DNA from: a bacterium
Lineage (GTDB): Bacteria; Actinomycetota; Acidimicrobiia; Acidimicrobiales; CATQHL01
Direction of reading: 5' to 3'
DNA length: 64,000 nucleotides
NCBI GenBank assembly: GCA_026708055.1
Contig: JAPOVS010000035.1
Coordinates: 1-64,000, forward strand
Shown here: piece by piece, positions 34,036-41,014 of the stretch
Layout: each line of letters opens with the position of its first letter
Position numbering within the stretch: the first letter of the stretch is position 1
Notes under the pieces: model-generated
What the model was told of the DNA's origin: nothing
The model's database searches: none
The model's input: only the letters and a program-made list of their open reading frames with translations
Made by a program: the position numbers and the translations under genes

Positions 34036-37000
34036 CTAGGCGCTGGTCCCTGCCGGAACCGCTTCGCAGAAGCTCTTCACCCGCCCGCTCAACTCCTCCC
34101 GGTAGGTCGCCACGCGGCTCATCTTGAGGTCCTCGTAGCCGCGGATCTGATCGACCAGATCGGCGATCTCGACCGCTTCGTCCCGGTTGATGGCGTCAAG
34201 CGTGCCCAGCAGCCCCCGGATCGCCGCGCGGTACTCGTCGGGCAGCCGGCGCTCGCAGCGACGCACCCGGGCGTAGCCGAAGAGGTCCAAAGGTGTGCCG
34301 CGCAACCGCTTGGCAGCCCGGAGCCCGACCAGCAAGGGGCGGGCCCAGCGTCCCAGTCTCAGTTTGCGGGACACGCCGAGTGCACGGAGGAACGGGGGGT
34401 GCAGGTGCCAGACGAGTCGGGCGCCGGGGCCCGCGATCGACTCGGCCTGTGTCGCCGCGGCCGGCTCGAGCAACAGCCGGGCCACCTCGTACTCGTCCTT
34501 GTAGGCCATCAGCTTGTGCAGGCTGCGCGCCACCGTCTCTGTGAGGTCCCAGCCGACGAGGTCCTCCTCGGCGTCGGCCACCTCGGCCACGAAGCGCAGG
34601 AATTCCTCGGCATAGCCCGGCGACTGGTAGGTAGTCAGGTCGGCGGAAAGCATCTCCAGCAGATCGCCGAGGCCGGTGCGTGCGGCAAGTGGATCCAGGA
34701 GCCGGCGGACCGGCGGTGCGAGGGCGTCCCCGCTGTCGATCTGGGATCCCTCGGCGTCGTCGTCGGGGGGCGGGCTGACCCCGATCAAGGCGGCGTTCGC
34801 GGCGGCCAACTCCACGCCGGCGGGATCGATCACCCATTGCCGGCCCCAGCGGAAGGCCTCACGGTTGCGCTCGGCGGCCACGCCGTTCAGGTCGACGGCG
34901 GACTCGAACGAAGCGGCGGTTATCGGCAGCGCCCCGCACTGGTAGGCCACGCCGATCAGGAACACGTTGGCCGACGTGGTGTTGCCGAAGAGGCGCCGCG
35001 TGATGGCGCCCGCGTCCACCCAGCGGTTCTCACCTGCCCGCGAGGTGGCGTCGACGACCGACCGCAACTCTTCGGTTCTGGGATAGCCCTGCTCGGGGTG
35101 CACAACCATCTGGCCCGTGCTGGTGGGTGTGACCGAGGCCACCACCAGGGTGCGCTCGGCAGAGGCGCCCGACAGTCCCCCCGGGGCGGCGGCGGTGAGC
35201 AGGTCGAAGGCCAGGTAGAGGTCCACCATCCCCTCCGTGGCCTTGTTGGAGGCGATCGGCTCCTCCGCGCTGATGCGCACGTCGCTCAGTACGGGGCCCG
35301 CTTTCTGCGACAGCCCGGTCTGGTCGAGTCCCTGCACGTGCCGCCCGCTCAGCAGGGCAGCGGTTCCCAGCAGGTGCGAGGCGGTCACGACGCCGGTGCC
35401 GCCGATTCCTGCCATCCGCACGGTCATGTTCCCGGGTCCCGCGGCTGCCGGCTCGGCGATCTCGTCCGGTGGCTGGGGCCGGACTCGCTCAGCCAGCGCC
35501 GGCGTGGCCGCGGCCCTCTTGCGTGCGATGCGGCGTTGGCGGCCGGCGCGAGCGGAGCGCACCGTGGCGAAGGAGGGGCAGTCACCGTCGATGCAGGAGT
35601 AGTCGAAGTTGCACGTCGTCTGGTCGATCTTGGTCTTCCGGCCGTAAGGCGTGTCGACCGGCTGCACCGACAGGCAGTTGCTCACGTCGCCGCAGTCGCC
35701 GCAGCCCTCGCAGACCCGCTCGTTGATGAGCACCCGGGTCTTGGGCGTGGGTCGCTGGCCGCGGCGGCGGGCCCGGCGCAGCTCGGCGGCACAGAACTGG
35801 TCGTGGATCAGGACGGTCACGCCTTCGACGTCGCGCAGCTTCTCCTGCGCTTCGATCAGGCGCTTGCGGTCCCAGACCTCGACGCCGGTCGGCAACGTGA
35901 CGCGCTTGTAGCGGCCGAGATCCTCGGTGGTGATCAGGACCTGACGCACACCCTGGGCAAGCAGGATCCTGGCCATCTCCGGGACGCCCACGATGCCGGT
36001 TGGATCCTGCCCGCCGGTCATGGCCACGGCGCCGTTGTACAGCAGCTTGAACGTGATGTTCACCCCGGCCGCCACGGCGAATTGGATGCCCAACTGGCCG
36101 GAGTGGGCGTAGGTGCCGTCGCCGAGGTTCTGGATGGAATGGGCCCGCTCGGTGAACGGCGACATGCCCACCCAGGTGGCGCCCTCGGCGCCCATCGAGC
36201 ACACCGAACTCCACTGGCCCACCCGCTCGGGTTCCATGAGCGAGACCATGCCGTGGCAGCCGATTCCGACGCCCACCAGCGAGCCGTCGGGGACCCGGGT
36301 GCTGGAGTTGTGCGGGCAGCCCGAGCAGAAGTAGGGAGTGCGGCGGGCACCGACGGGCAGCGACTGTCCGCGGCGCGGCGCCGCCGGCGGCGGGCCGAGG
36401 CGGTCATCGCTGAGGTGCGCGGAGAGCCGTGCATGCAGCGGGCCGGTGAGCGCGTCGGCGTCGAGGCCGGCGTGGCGGGCCAGCAGCGGCTCGCCCCGGT
36501 CGTCCCGCTTGCCCACCACGGCGGGCCGGTCGGCCAGCGGGTACAGGGCGTCCTTCACGAACAGCTCCAGGTGCGGGTCCTTCTCCTCCAGCACGATCAC
36601 CTCGGAGAGCCCGGCGGCGAAGCTCCGCACGAAGGCGCCCTCCAGCGGGTAGGGGAGCGAGAACTTCGCCAGGCGGATGCCGGCGCCGGCGATGTCACCG
36701 ATGCTGGGAAGGCCCAGCAGGCGCAGCGCCTCCAGCATCTCGTGGTAGCAGTTCCCGGAGGCGACGATCCCCACCCGCGCGGGGCCATCGGGGGTGGTGA
36801 GGCGGTTCAGCCCGTTGCGGGACCCGTAGCTGCGGGCCAGCTCCAGACGAACCTCGACGAGGTCCCGCTCGATGTCGTTGGTGTACGGGGGCATGAGGTT
36901 GCCGTCGGGCCGGTGGCGGTACGGCTCGGGTGGGCCGTCGTGACCGGGCAGCACGGGCAGGCGGTAGGGCGCGGCGGTGCCGCCGCCGCGGCCGTTGGCT

Positions 37001-37599
37001 GCTCCCCAGCCGTCGCCCCCCAGATCCACCGAGCCGGTGCCGTCGGCGACGCCGGCCACGATCCGCAACGCCGTCACCACCCCGCACGACCGGGACAGGG
37101 CGATGGCGTGGCGCCCCAAGTCGAGCGCCTCCTGCGGGTCGCCGGGCACCAGGAAGGGCATGCGCAGCGCCGCCAGGGTGCCCTCGGAGGAACTGCCGAC
37201 GGTGGAGGACTTGGCGTAGGGGTCGTCGCCGACCAGCATCACCGCCCCGCCGAGCGGCGACGTCCCGGTCAGCACGGCGTGGCGCATGGCGTCACAGGCC
37301 CGGTCCAACCCCGGGGCCTTGCCGTACCACACGCCCAGGACCCCGTCCTTGGTGGCATCGCTGAACCCTGCCACGAGTTGGCTGCCCATGACCGCGGCCG
37401 CGGCCAGTTCCTCGTTGAGACCGGGCTGGTGGACGAGCTGCAGCCCGGCGGCCTCGGCCAGCCCGGCCACCCGGGTGGCCTCCATGTCGAGGGTGGCCAG
37501 GGGCGACCCCGGGTAGCCGCAGACGAAGGCGGCGGTGTCGTGGCCGGCTGCGCGGTCGCGGCGCAACTGCTCGAACGGCAGCCTGGCCAGGATCTGCAC
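34036..37599 (-). CDS. Fused indolepyruvate ferredoxin oxidoreductase
   Basis: This 1187-residue protein (from the first usable start, a GTG at 37599) fuses the parts of a 2-oxoacid:ferredoxin oxidoreductase. The N-terminal domain has CGYPGSPLATLDME. The TPP domain has GIGCHGM, GAEGATWVG and NLGDGTYAHSG. A ferredoxin-like Cys region follows (CEGCGDC, then C, then CNFDYSC and C). The gamma domain has MAGIGGTGVVTASHLLG, then a conserved C-terminal domain. It converts arylpyruvates or other 2-oxoacids to acyl-CoA with ferredoxin. Conserved-looking codons (YRLDDRYL..EGRVFASG, from 37653) lie in frame upstream of the GTG, but no ATG, GTG or TTG precedes them before a TAG at 37722. Confidence 0.88.
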   Translation of the reverse strand: MQILARLPFEQLRRDRAAGHDTAAFVCGYPGSPLATLDMEATRVAGLAEAAGLQLVHQPGLNEELAAAAVMGSQLVAGFSDATKDGVLGVWYGKAPGLDRACDAMRHAVLTGTSPLGGAVMLVGDDPYAKSSTVGSSSEGTLAALRMPFLVPGDPQEALDLGRHAIALSRSCGVVTALRIVAGVADGTGSVDLGGDGWGAANGRGGGTAAPYRLPVLPGHDGPPEPYRHRPDGNLMPPYTNDIERDLVEVRLELARSYGSRNGLNRLTTPDGPARVGIVASGNCYHEMLEALRLLGLPSIGDIAGAGIRLAKFSLPYPLEGAFVRSFAAGLSEVIVLEEKDPHLELFVKDALYPLADRPAVVGKRDDRGEPLLARHAGLDADALTGPLHARLSAHLSDDRLGPPPAAPRRGQSLPVGARRTPYFCSGCPHNSSTRVPDGSLVGVGIGCHGMVSLMEPERVGQWSSVCSMGAEGATWVGMSPFTERAHSIQNLGDGTYAHSGQLGIQFAVAAGVNITFKLLYNGAVAMTGGQDPTGIVGVPEMARILLAQGVRQVLITTEDLGRYKRVTLPTGVEVWDRKRLIEAQEKLRDVEGVTVLIHDQFCAAELRRARRRGQRPTPKTRVLINERVCEGCGDCGDVSNCLSVQPVDTPYGRKTKIDQTTCNFDYSCIDGDCPSFATVRSARAGRQRRIARKRAAATPALAERVRPQPPDEIAEPAAAGPGNMTVRMAGIGGTGVVTASHLLGTAALLSGRHVQGLDQTGLSQKAGPVLSDVRISAEEPIASNKATEGMVDLYLAFDLLTAAAPGGLSGASAERTLVVASVTPTSTGQMVVHPEQGYPRTEELRSVVDATSRAGENRWVDAGAITRRLFGNTTSANVFLIGVAYQCGALPITAASFESAVDLNGVAAERNREAFRWGRQWVIDPAGVELAAANAALIGVSPPPDDDAEGSQIDSGDALAPPVRRLLDPLAARTGLGDLLEMLSADLTTYQSPGYAEEFLRFVAEVADAEEDLVGWDLTETVARSLHKLMAYKDEYEVARLLLEPAAATQAESIAGPGARLVWHLHPPFLRALGVSRKLRLGRWARPLLVGLRAAKRLRGTPLDLFGYARVRRCERRLPDEYRAAIRGLLGTLDAINRDEAVEIADLVDQIRGYEDLKMSRVATYREELSGRVKSFCEAVPAGTSA

Positions 37600-37830
37600 G
37601 CCCGAGGCGAAGACCCTGCCCTCGTCGCGCAGGTACCGGTCGTCGAGGCGGTACGCCGGGGTCCCTACGCTCGGGTCACCAGATGTCGCCGGGTTCGTCG
37701 TGGGGTCTATACGTGCAGGCTACCGCGGGGGTCCCCGACTGTCCCGCGCGGAGTGCTGCGGGGCGCCACGAGCCGCTGCGCAGGCAGATGCAGGTACGCG
37801 TCGGCTGCTCGCGGCCTCGCCCGCTCCGCC

Positions 37831-37836
37831 TAACAT
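37831..37836 (+). promoter_or_regulatory. -10-like TAACAT, leaderless start of acyl-CoA dehydrogenase
   Basis: TAACAT ends 7 nt before the GTG at 37844 and there is no Shine-Dalgarno sequence. This is consistent with transcription starting at the start codon. The same arrangement recurs at six other genes in the window. Confidence 0.5.
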
Positions 37837-37843
37837 CCGCAGC

Positions 37844-39004
37844 GTGAACGTGGATCCCGAGGTGGCCGACGAACTCGTCGCCACCATTGCAGCCTGGGTG
37901 GACCGGGAAGTGGTCCCGACGGCGAGCCGATTCGAGCACGCCGACGAGTTCCCCGAGGCCATGTTCACCCGGATGTGCGACTTCGGCCTCTTCGGCGCCA
38001 CGATCGCCCCGAACTACGGCGGCCTCGGACTCGACGCCCTGACCTACGCCCGCATCGTTGAGGAGTTGTCCCGGGGTTGGATGTCCCTCGCGGGAATCCT
38101 CAACACCCACATGCTGTCCGTGGCCATGATCAGCCGCTTCGGAACTCCCGAGCAGCAGGCACGGTTCCTGCCCCGCATGGTGGACGGCTCGCTGCGGGCC
38201 GCCTTCTCGCTGTCGGAGCCCGACGCCGGCAGCGACACCCGGAACATCCGCTGCCGGGCCGTCCCCGACGGCGACGAGTGGCTCGTGAACGGCACCAAGA
38301 TGTGGGTCACCAACGGCATGCGCGCCGGGCTCGTGATGCTGCTGGCGCGGACCCCCGACGACCGGATCACCTGCTTCATCGTGGAGAAGGCCCCGGGCCC
38401 GGCTGACGGGGGGCTGACAATCAGCCGCAAGATCGACAAGCTGGGCTACAAGGGCGTCGAGACGGTGGAGATGTCCTACGTCGACCACCGTGTGCCCGAC
38501 GCCAACATGCTCGGCGGCCCCGAGGGTCTGGGCAAGGGTCTGCGCTACGCGCTCGCCGCCCTCGAGCTGGGAAGGGTGAACATCGCCGCCCGCGCCGTGG
38601 GCGTGGCACAGGCGGCATACGACGCCGCCATGGCCTACGCCCAGGAGCGTCATACGTTCGGCAAGCCCATCTTCGAGCACCAGGCCGTGCGGTTCATGCT
38701 GGCGGAGATGGCGACCAAGCTGCATGCCGCCCGACTACTTACCTACGACGCCGCCCGGCGTTACGACGAGGGGCAGCGCATCGACCTCGAGGCGGGCATG
38801 GCCAAGCTCTTCGCCTCCGAGGCCGCCTACGAGATCGCCACCGACGCCATGCGCATCCACGGTGGTTACGGTTACACCACCGAGTACCCCGTGGAGCGCT
38901 ACTACCGGGACGTCCCGCTGATGATCATCGGCGAGGGCACCAACGAGATCCAGAAACTCGTCATCGCCCGCCAGCTCCTAGCCCGCTGGCTGGAGAAGAA
39001 CTAG
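37844..39004 (+). CDS. Acyl-CoA dehydrogenase
   Basis: The 386-residue flavoprotein has the acyl-CoA dehydrogenase signatures AFSLSEPDAGSD near residue 120 and, in the last third, a conserved YAQERHTFGKPIFEHQAVRFMLAEMA. It ends with DAMRIHGGYGYTTEYPVERYYRDVPLMIIGEGTNEIQKLVIA, the flavin-binding and catalytic region. Gly stands where many members have the catalytic Glu (IHGGYGYT with EGTNEIQ downstream, as in short- and branched-chain enzymes). It oxidises an acyl-CoA to the enoyl-CoA. It is divergent from the indolepyruvate oxidoreductase gene, which produces arylacetyl-CoA, so a role in aromatic or branched amino acid breakdown is likely. Confidence 0.92.
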   Translation: MNVDPEVADELVATIAAWVDREVVPTASRFEHADEFPEAMFTRMCDFGLFGATIAPNYGGLGLDALTYARIVEELSRGWMSLAGILNTHMLSVAMISRFGTPEQQARFLPRMVDGSLRAAFSLSEPDAGSDTRNIRCRAVPDGDEWLVNGTKMWVTNGMRAGLVMLLARTPDDRITCFIVEKAPGPADGGLTISRKIDKLGYKGVETVEMSYVDHRVPDANMLGGPEGLGKGLRYALAALELGRVNIAARAVGVAQAAYDAAMAYAQERHTFGKPIFEHQAVRFMLAEMATKLHAARLLTYDAARRYDEGQRIDLEAGMAKLFASEAAYEIATDAMRIHGGYGYTTEYPVERYYRDVPLMIIGEGTNEIQKLVIARQLLARWLEKN

Positions 39005-39098
39005 CTCCTGCAGGGCCAGGCCGGGCCGTCGGTGGCGCTCCGGCGGCCTCTGAGAATGGCCGCTGCGGCGTCCAGCGGCACCCCCGCCCTTCCTGGAT

Positions 39099-39123
39099 GT
39101 CATTCCGTCGAAGGCAGGAACCA
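39099..39123. repeat. REP-like palindrome, copy B
   Basis: GTCATTCCGTCGAAGGCAGGAACCAG is a degenerate relative of copy A at 33996. Both lie between convergent genes (here the dehydrogenase ending at 39004 and a gene ending at 39211). The stem is weaker because of two or three mismatches. Confidence 0.55.
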
Positions 39124-39210
39124 GTGCCCAGCGGTCGGCGCGGTGCGGCCGGTCTTCCGCGATGGTGGGGCGGCCTGATCCGGGTTACAAAGGCTGATTT
39201 TCGGCGCTGT

Positions 39211-40110
39211 CTAGCGGGCAAAAACGAGCGACTTGTAGGCCTCGACGCCTTCGCCGTAGCGGTCGGTGACGCACGCCTCGTGCGCGTCCCACGTGGCTAA
39301 GACCGTCTCGTTGCCCGCGGCGGTCCATTCCTCCCAGCCGTCGCTTCCGGGCTCATGGCCGAGTGCCCTTGCTGTCTCCCAATCGTCGTTCGAGGCGGCC
39401 TGCGCGGCGAGCGCCAGCGCATACTCACCAGAACAGTCGGCGAACGTCAGACATCCGGGATGCGCCGCGTTCGCAGCGTCGAGGCAGTCAACGTGGCCCC
39501 ACTGCTCGTACTCGGTCTGCTGGCGGTCCAACACGAGAGCGATGACCACGTCGATCGGACATGGCGCGCCTTCGACCAACTCGCACGCCGTGTTGTATTC
39601 GTAGGCATGCTCCGAAAATCCCGCCAGGGTCACCCGCGGTGGGAGTTGGCGCGTGGACACCTCGTTCGTGACGGTGCGGACGAAGCTTGCGAATGCCTCA
39701 CGGGACACCCCCAAGCCGTTCGCGATCTGGCTGAGTGTCCTCGAAGCGCTGTCGTGGGGCGTTGTGTCCGTCTCCTCCCAGGCGGCCAACAGCAGGGCCG
39801 CATCGAGGTCGCTCAAGTCAGCGGCGCCGAATGTGGCCCGCAGTGCCGCCACGACATTGGCGGCGGCGTCGGCGGTGATCTCCTGATCGCGGAGGGCGGC
39901 GGCGAGGTCTCGCTCTGCCTCGTCCGTCACTCCGCGGCGCGCCAGATTGGCCTCGATCTCAGAAGCCTCGTTGGCCTCCTCGTTGGCTTGAGTAAGCAGA
40001 CGCGCACCCACAGCCAGCCCGACAGCCACTATGGCGAGCAACACGAGTCGTCGCCAGTGGCGGTGTAGCAGCCGACGCACCATTCGGAGTTCCGCGGCGG
40101 ACCGGCGCAT
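39211..40110 (-). CDS. Uncharacterised single-pass membrane protein
   Basis: I do not recognise this 299-residue protein. It has a basic N-terminus, one membrane segment at about residues 23-41 (LVLLAIVAVGLAVGARLL), then an acidic, Ala-rich helical region, and a C-terminal part with five Cys (including CELVEGAPC and CLDAANAAHPGC) that could form disulfides outside the cell. It probably starts at the ATG at 40110, with a CAGACT -10-like hexamer 6 nt upstream and no Shine-Dalgarno sequence. Neighbours give no functional hint. The C-terminal part is rich in Trp and acidic residues, which suggests a small extracellular domain. Confidence 0.6.
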   Translation of the reverse strand: MRRSAAELRMVRRLLHRHWRRLVLLAIVAVGLAVGARLLTQANEEANEASEIEANLARRGVTDEAERDLAAALRDQEITADAAANVVAALRATFGAADLSDLDAALLLAAWEETDTTPHDSASRTLSQIANGLGVSREAFASFVRTVTNEVSTRQLPPRVTLAGFSEHAYEYNTACELVEGAPCPIDVVIALVLDRQQTEYEQWGHVDCLDAANAAHPGCLTFADCSGEYALALAAQAASNDDWETARALGHEPGSDGWEEWTAAGNETVLATWDAHEACVTDRYGEGVEAYKSLVFAR

Positions 40111-40168
40111 GATGCGAGTCTGCCTGCGGCGTCCGGCAGTTCCACACTGAGATTGGCGACCGACCGTA

Positions 40169-40190
40169 CTTAGTCAGTAAGCTGGCTAAG
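40169..40190. promoter_or_regulatory. Inverted repeat upstream of toxin-antitoxin pair
   Basis: CTTAGTCAG-TAAG-CTGGCTAAG has 9-bp arms with one mismatch and lies 40 nt before the antitoxin ATG. Phd/VapB-type antitoxins usually repress their own operon through such dyads, so this is a likely autoregulatory operator. Confidence 0.55.
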
Positions 40191-40229
40191 CTTGGATTGT
40201 GAGGTATGCCGTACTAGGGAGAAGAGGGA

Positions 40230-40469
40230 ATGGTCAGCGTCGGCGTGCATGAGGCCAAGACGACGCTTTCAAGACTGCTGCGTCGTGCCAGCGCGGGTGA
40301 GGACGTCGTGATCACCCGCGGCGGTGAGCCGGTTGCGCGGCTCGTCCCGGTCGAACAATCGGGACGGAGAGAGTTGGGGCAGGACATCGGTGTCTTTGAG
40401 TACCCGGAGGACTTCAACGAGCCGCTGCCAGCGGCTCTGCTCGGTGCCTTCGAGGGTGAGAGCGCGTGA
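40230..40469 (+). CDS. Antitoxin of Phd/YefM type
   Basis: The 79-residue protein begins VSVGVHEAKTTLSRLLRRASAGEDVVITRGGEPVARLVPV, the pattern of Phd/YefM-type antitoxins (HEAK-xLS-LL at the start, GE-V-ITR-G-PVARL at the end of the DNA-binding domain). The acidic C-terminal part would neutralise the toxin. GAAGAGGG lies before the ATG. Its stop overlaps the toxin GTG as GTGA, a coupling typical of toxin-antitoxin operons. It probably autoregulates through the inverted repeat at 40169-40190. Confidence 0.88.
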   Translation: MVSVGVHEAKTTLSRLLRRASAGEDVVITRGGEPVARLVPVEQSGRRELGQDIGVFEYPEDFNEPLPAALLGAFEGESA

Positions 40470-40873
40470 GGGTACTGATCGACACATGCGTGTTCCTATG
40501 GATGAGGATGGCACCGGATCGACTCGCCCCGAAGGTGCGCGAGACCCTTGTGGACAGAGGAAACGATGTCCTGTTTTCGGCCGTGTCCTCCTGGGAGATC
40601 GCAATCAAGTACACGGTGGGGCGCCTCGCGTTGCCCGAAGAGCCTGACGTCTTTGTCTCCGAGCGGATTGCCTCGAGCGGGCTCACGCCACTCGCCGTCG
40701 AGCATTCCCACGCCCTCCGGGTTGCCTCGCTGCCGATGCACCACCGAGATCCGTTCGACCGCCTGCTGATTGCCCAGGCGGTTGAGTTGCAGGTGCCGGT
40801 CATCACCGACGATCGGCAGTTCGACCTGTACGGGATCGACGTGATCTCGGCTGTGCCCCGGCCGGTCGCTTAG
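40466..40873 (+). CDS. PIN-domain toxin (VapC-like)
   Basis: The 135-residue protein is a PIN-domain ribonuclease. The acidic residues are visible as Asp6 (LIDTCVF), Glu44 (SSWEIAIK), Asp98 (HRDPFDRLLIAQA) and Asp115/116 (ITDDRQF). It is of the branch with the SSWEI-IK and MHHRDPFDRLL motifs that usually pairs with Phd-type antitoxins. It would cut RNA, often tRNA or rRNA, when free of the antitoxin. The tRNA-Arg gene begins 66 nt downstream; toxin genes beside tRNA genes are common, but nothing here shows that this tRNA is a target or an integration site. Confidence 0.9.
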   Translation: MRVLIDTCVFLWMRMAPDRLAPKVRETLVDRGNDVLFSAVSSWEIAIKYTVGRLALPEEPDVFVSERIASSGLTPLAVEHSHALRVASLPMHHRDPFDRLLIAQAVELQVPVITDDRQFDLYGIDVISAVPRPVA

Positions 40874-40923
40874 GGGCGGTCTCGACTGCTGTGGGAGGAG
40901 CGGCTCATGCCGCAACCGTTTCG

Positions 40924-40929
40924 TAGACT
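40924..40929 (+). promoter_or_regulatory. -10-like TAGACT of tRNA-Arg
   Basis: TAGACT ends 9 nt before the first base of the tRNA, so the primary transcript would have almost no 5' leader. No clear -35 hexamer is seen. Confidence 0.5.
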
Positions 40930-40938
40930 GGTCTCCCC

Positions 40939-41011
40939 GCCCCCGTAGCTCAGGGGACAGAGCAGGGGACTTCTAATCCCAAGGCCGCAGGTTCGAATCC
41001 TGCCGGGGGCG
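40939..41011 (+). tRNA. tRNA-Arg (anticodon TCT)
   Basis: The cloverleaf is complete. The acceptor stem GCCCCCG pairs with CGGGGGC, and the D-arm holds GCTC-AGGGGACA-GAGC. The anticodon stem GGGGA/TCCCA-type pairing carries the loop CTTCTAA with anticodon TCT. The T-arm is GCAGG-TTCGAAT-CCTGC and the discriminator base is G. CCA is not encoded. The next gene starts at 41015, only 3 nt later. Confidence 0.95.
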
Positions 41012-41014
41012 CTG

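Noticed and set aside
37535-37843. A longer acyl-CoA dehydrogenase start at 37535
   Set aside because: The extra 103 codons overlap the divergent oxidoreductase gene and are noise-like. The GTG at 37844 has a TAACAT hexamer at leaderless distance and matches the expected N-terminus.
40939-41011. tRNA-Arg as the attachment site of an integrated element
   Set aside because: No integrase gene and no duplicated tRNA 3' end were seen in the flanking sequence.
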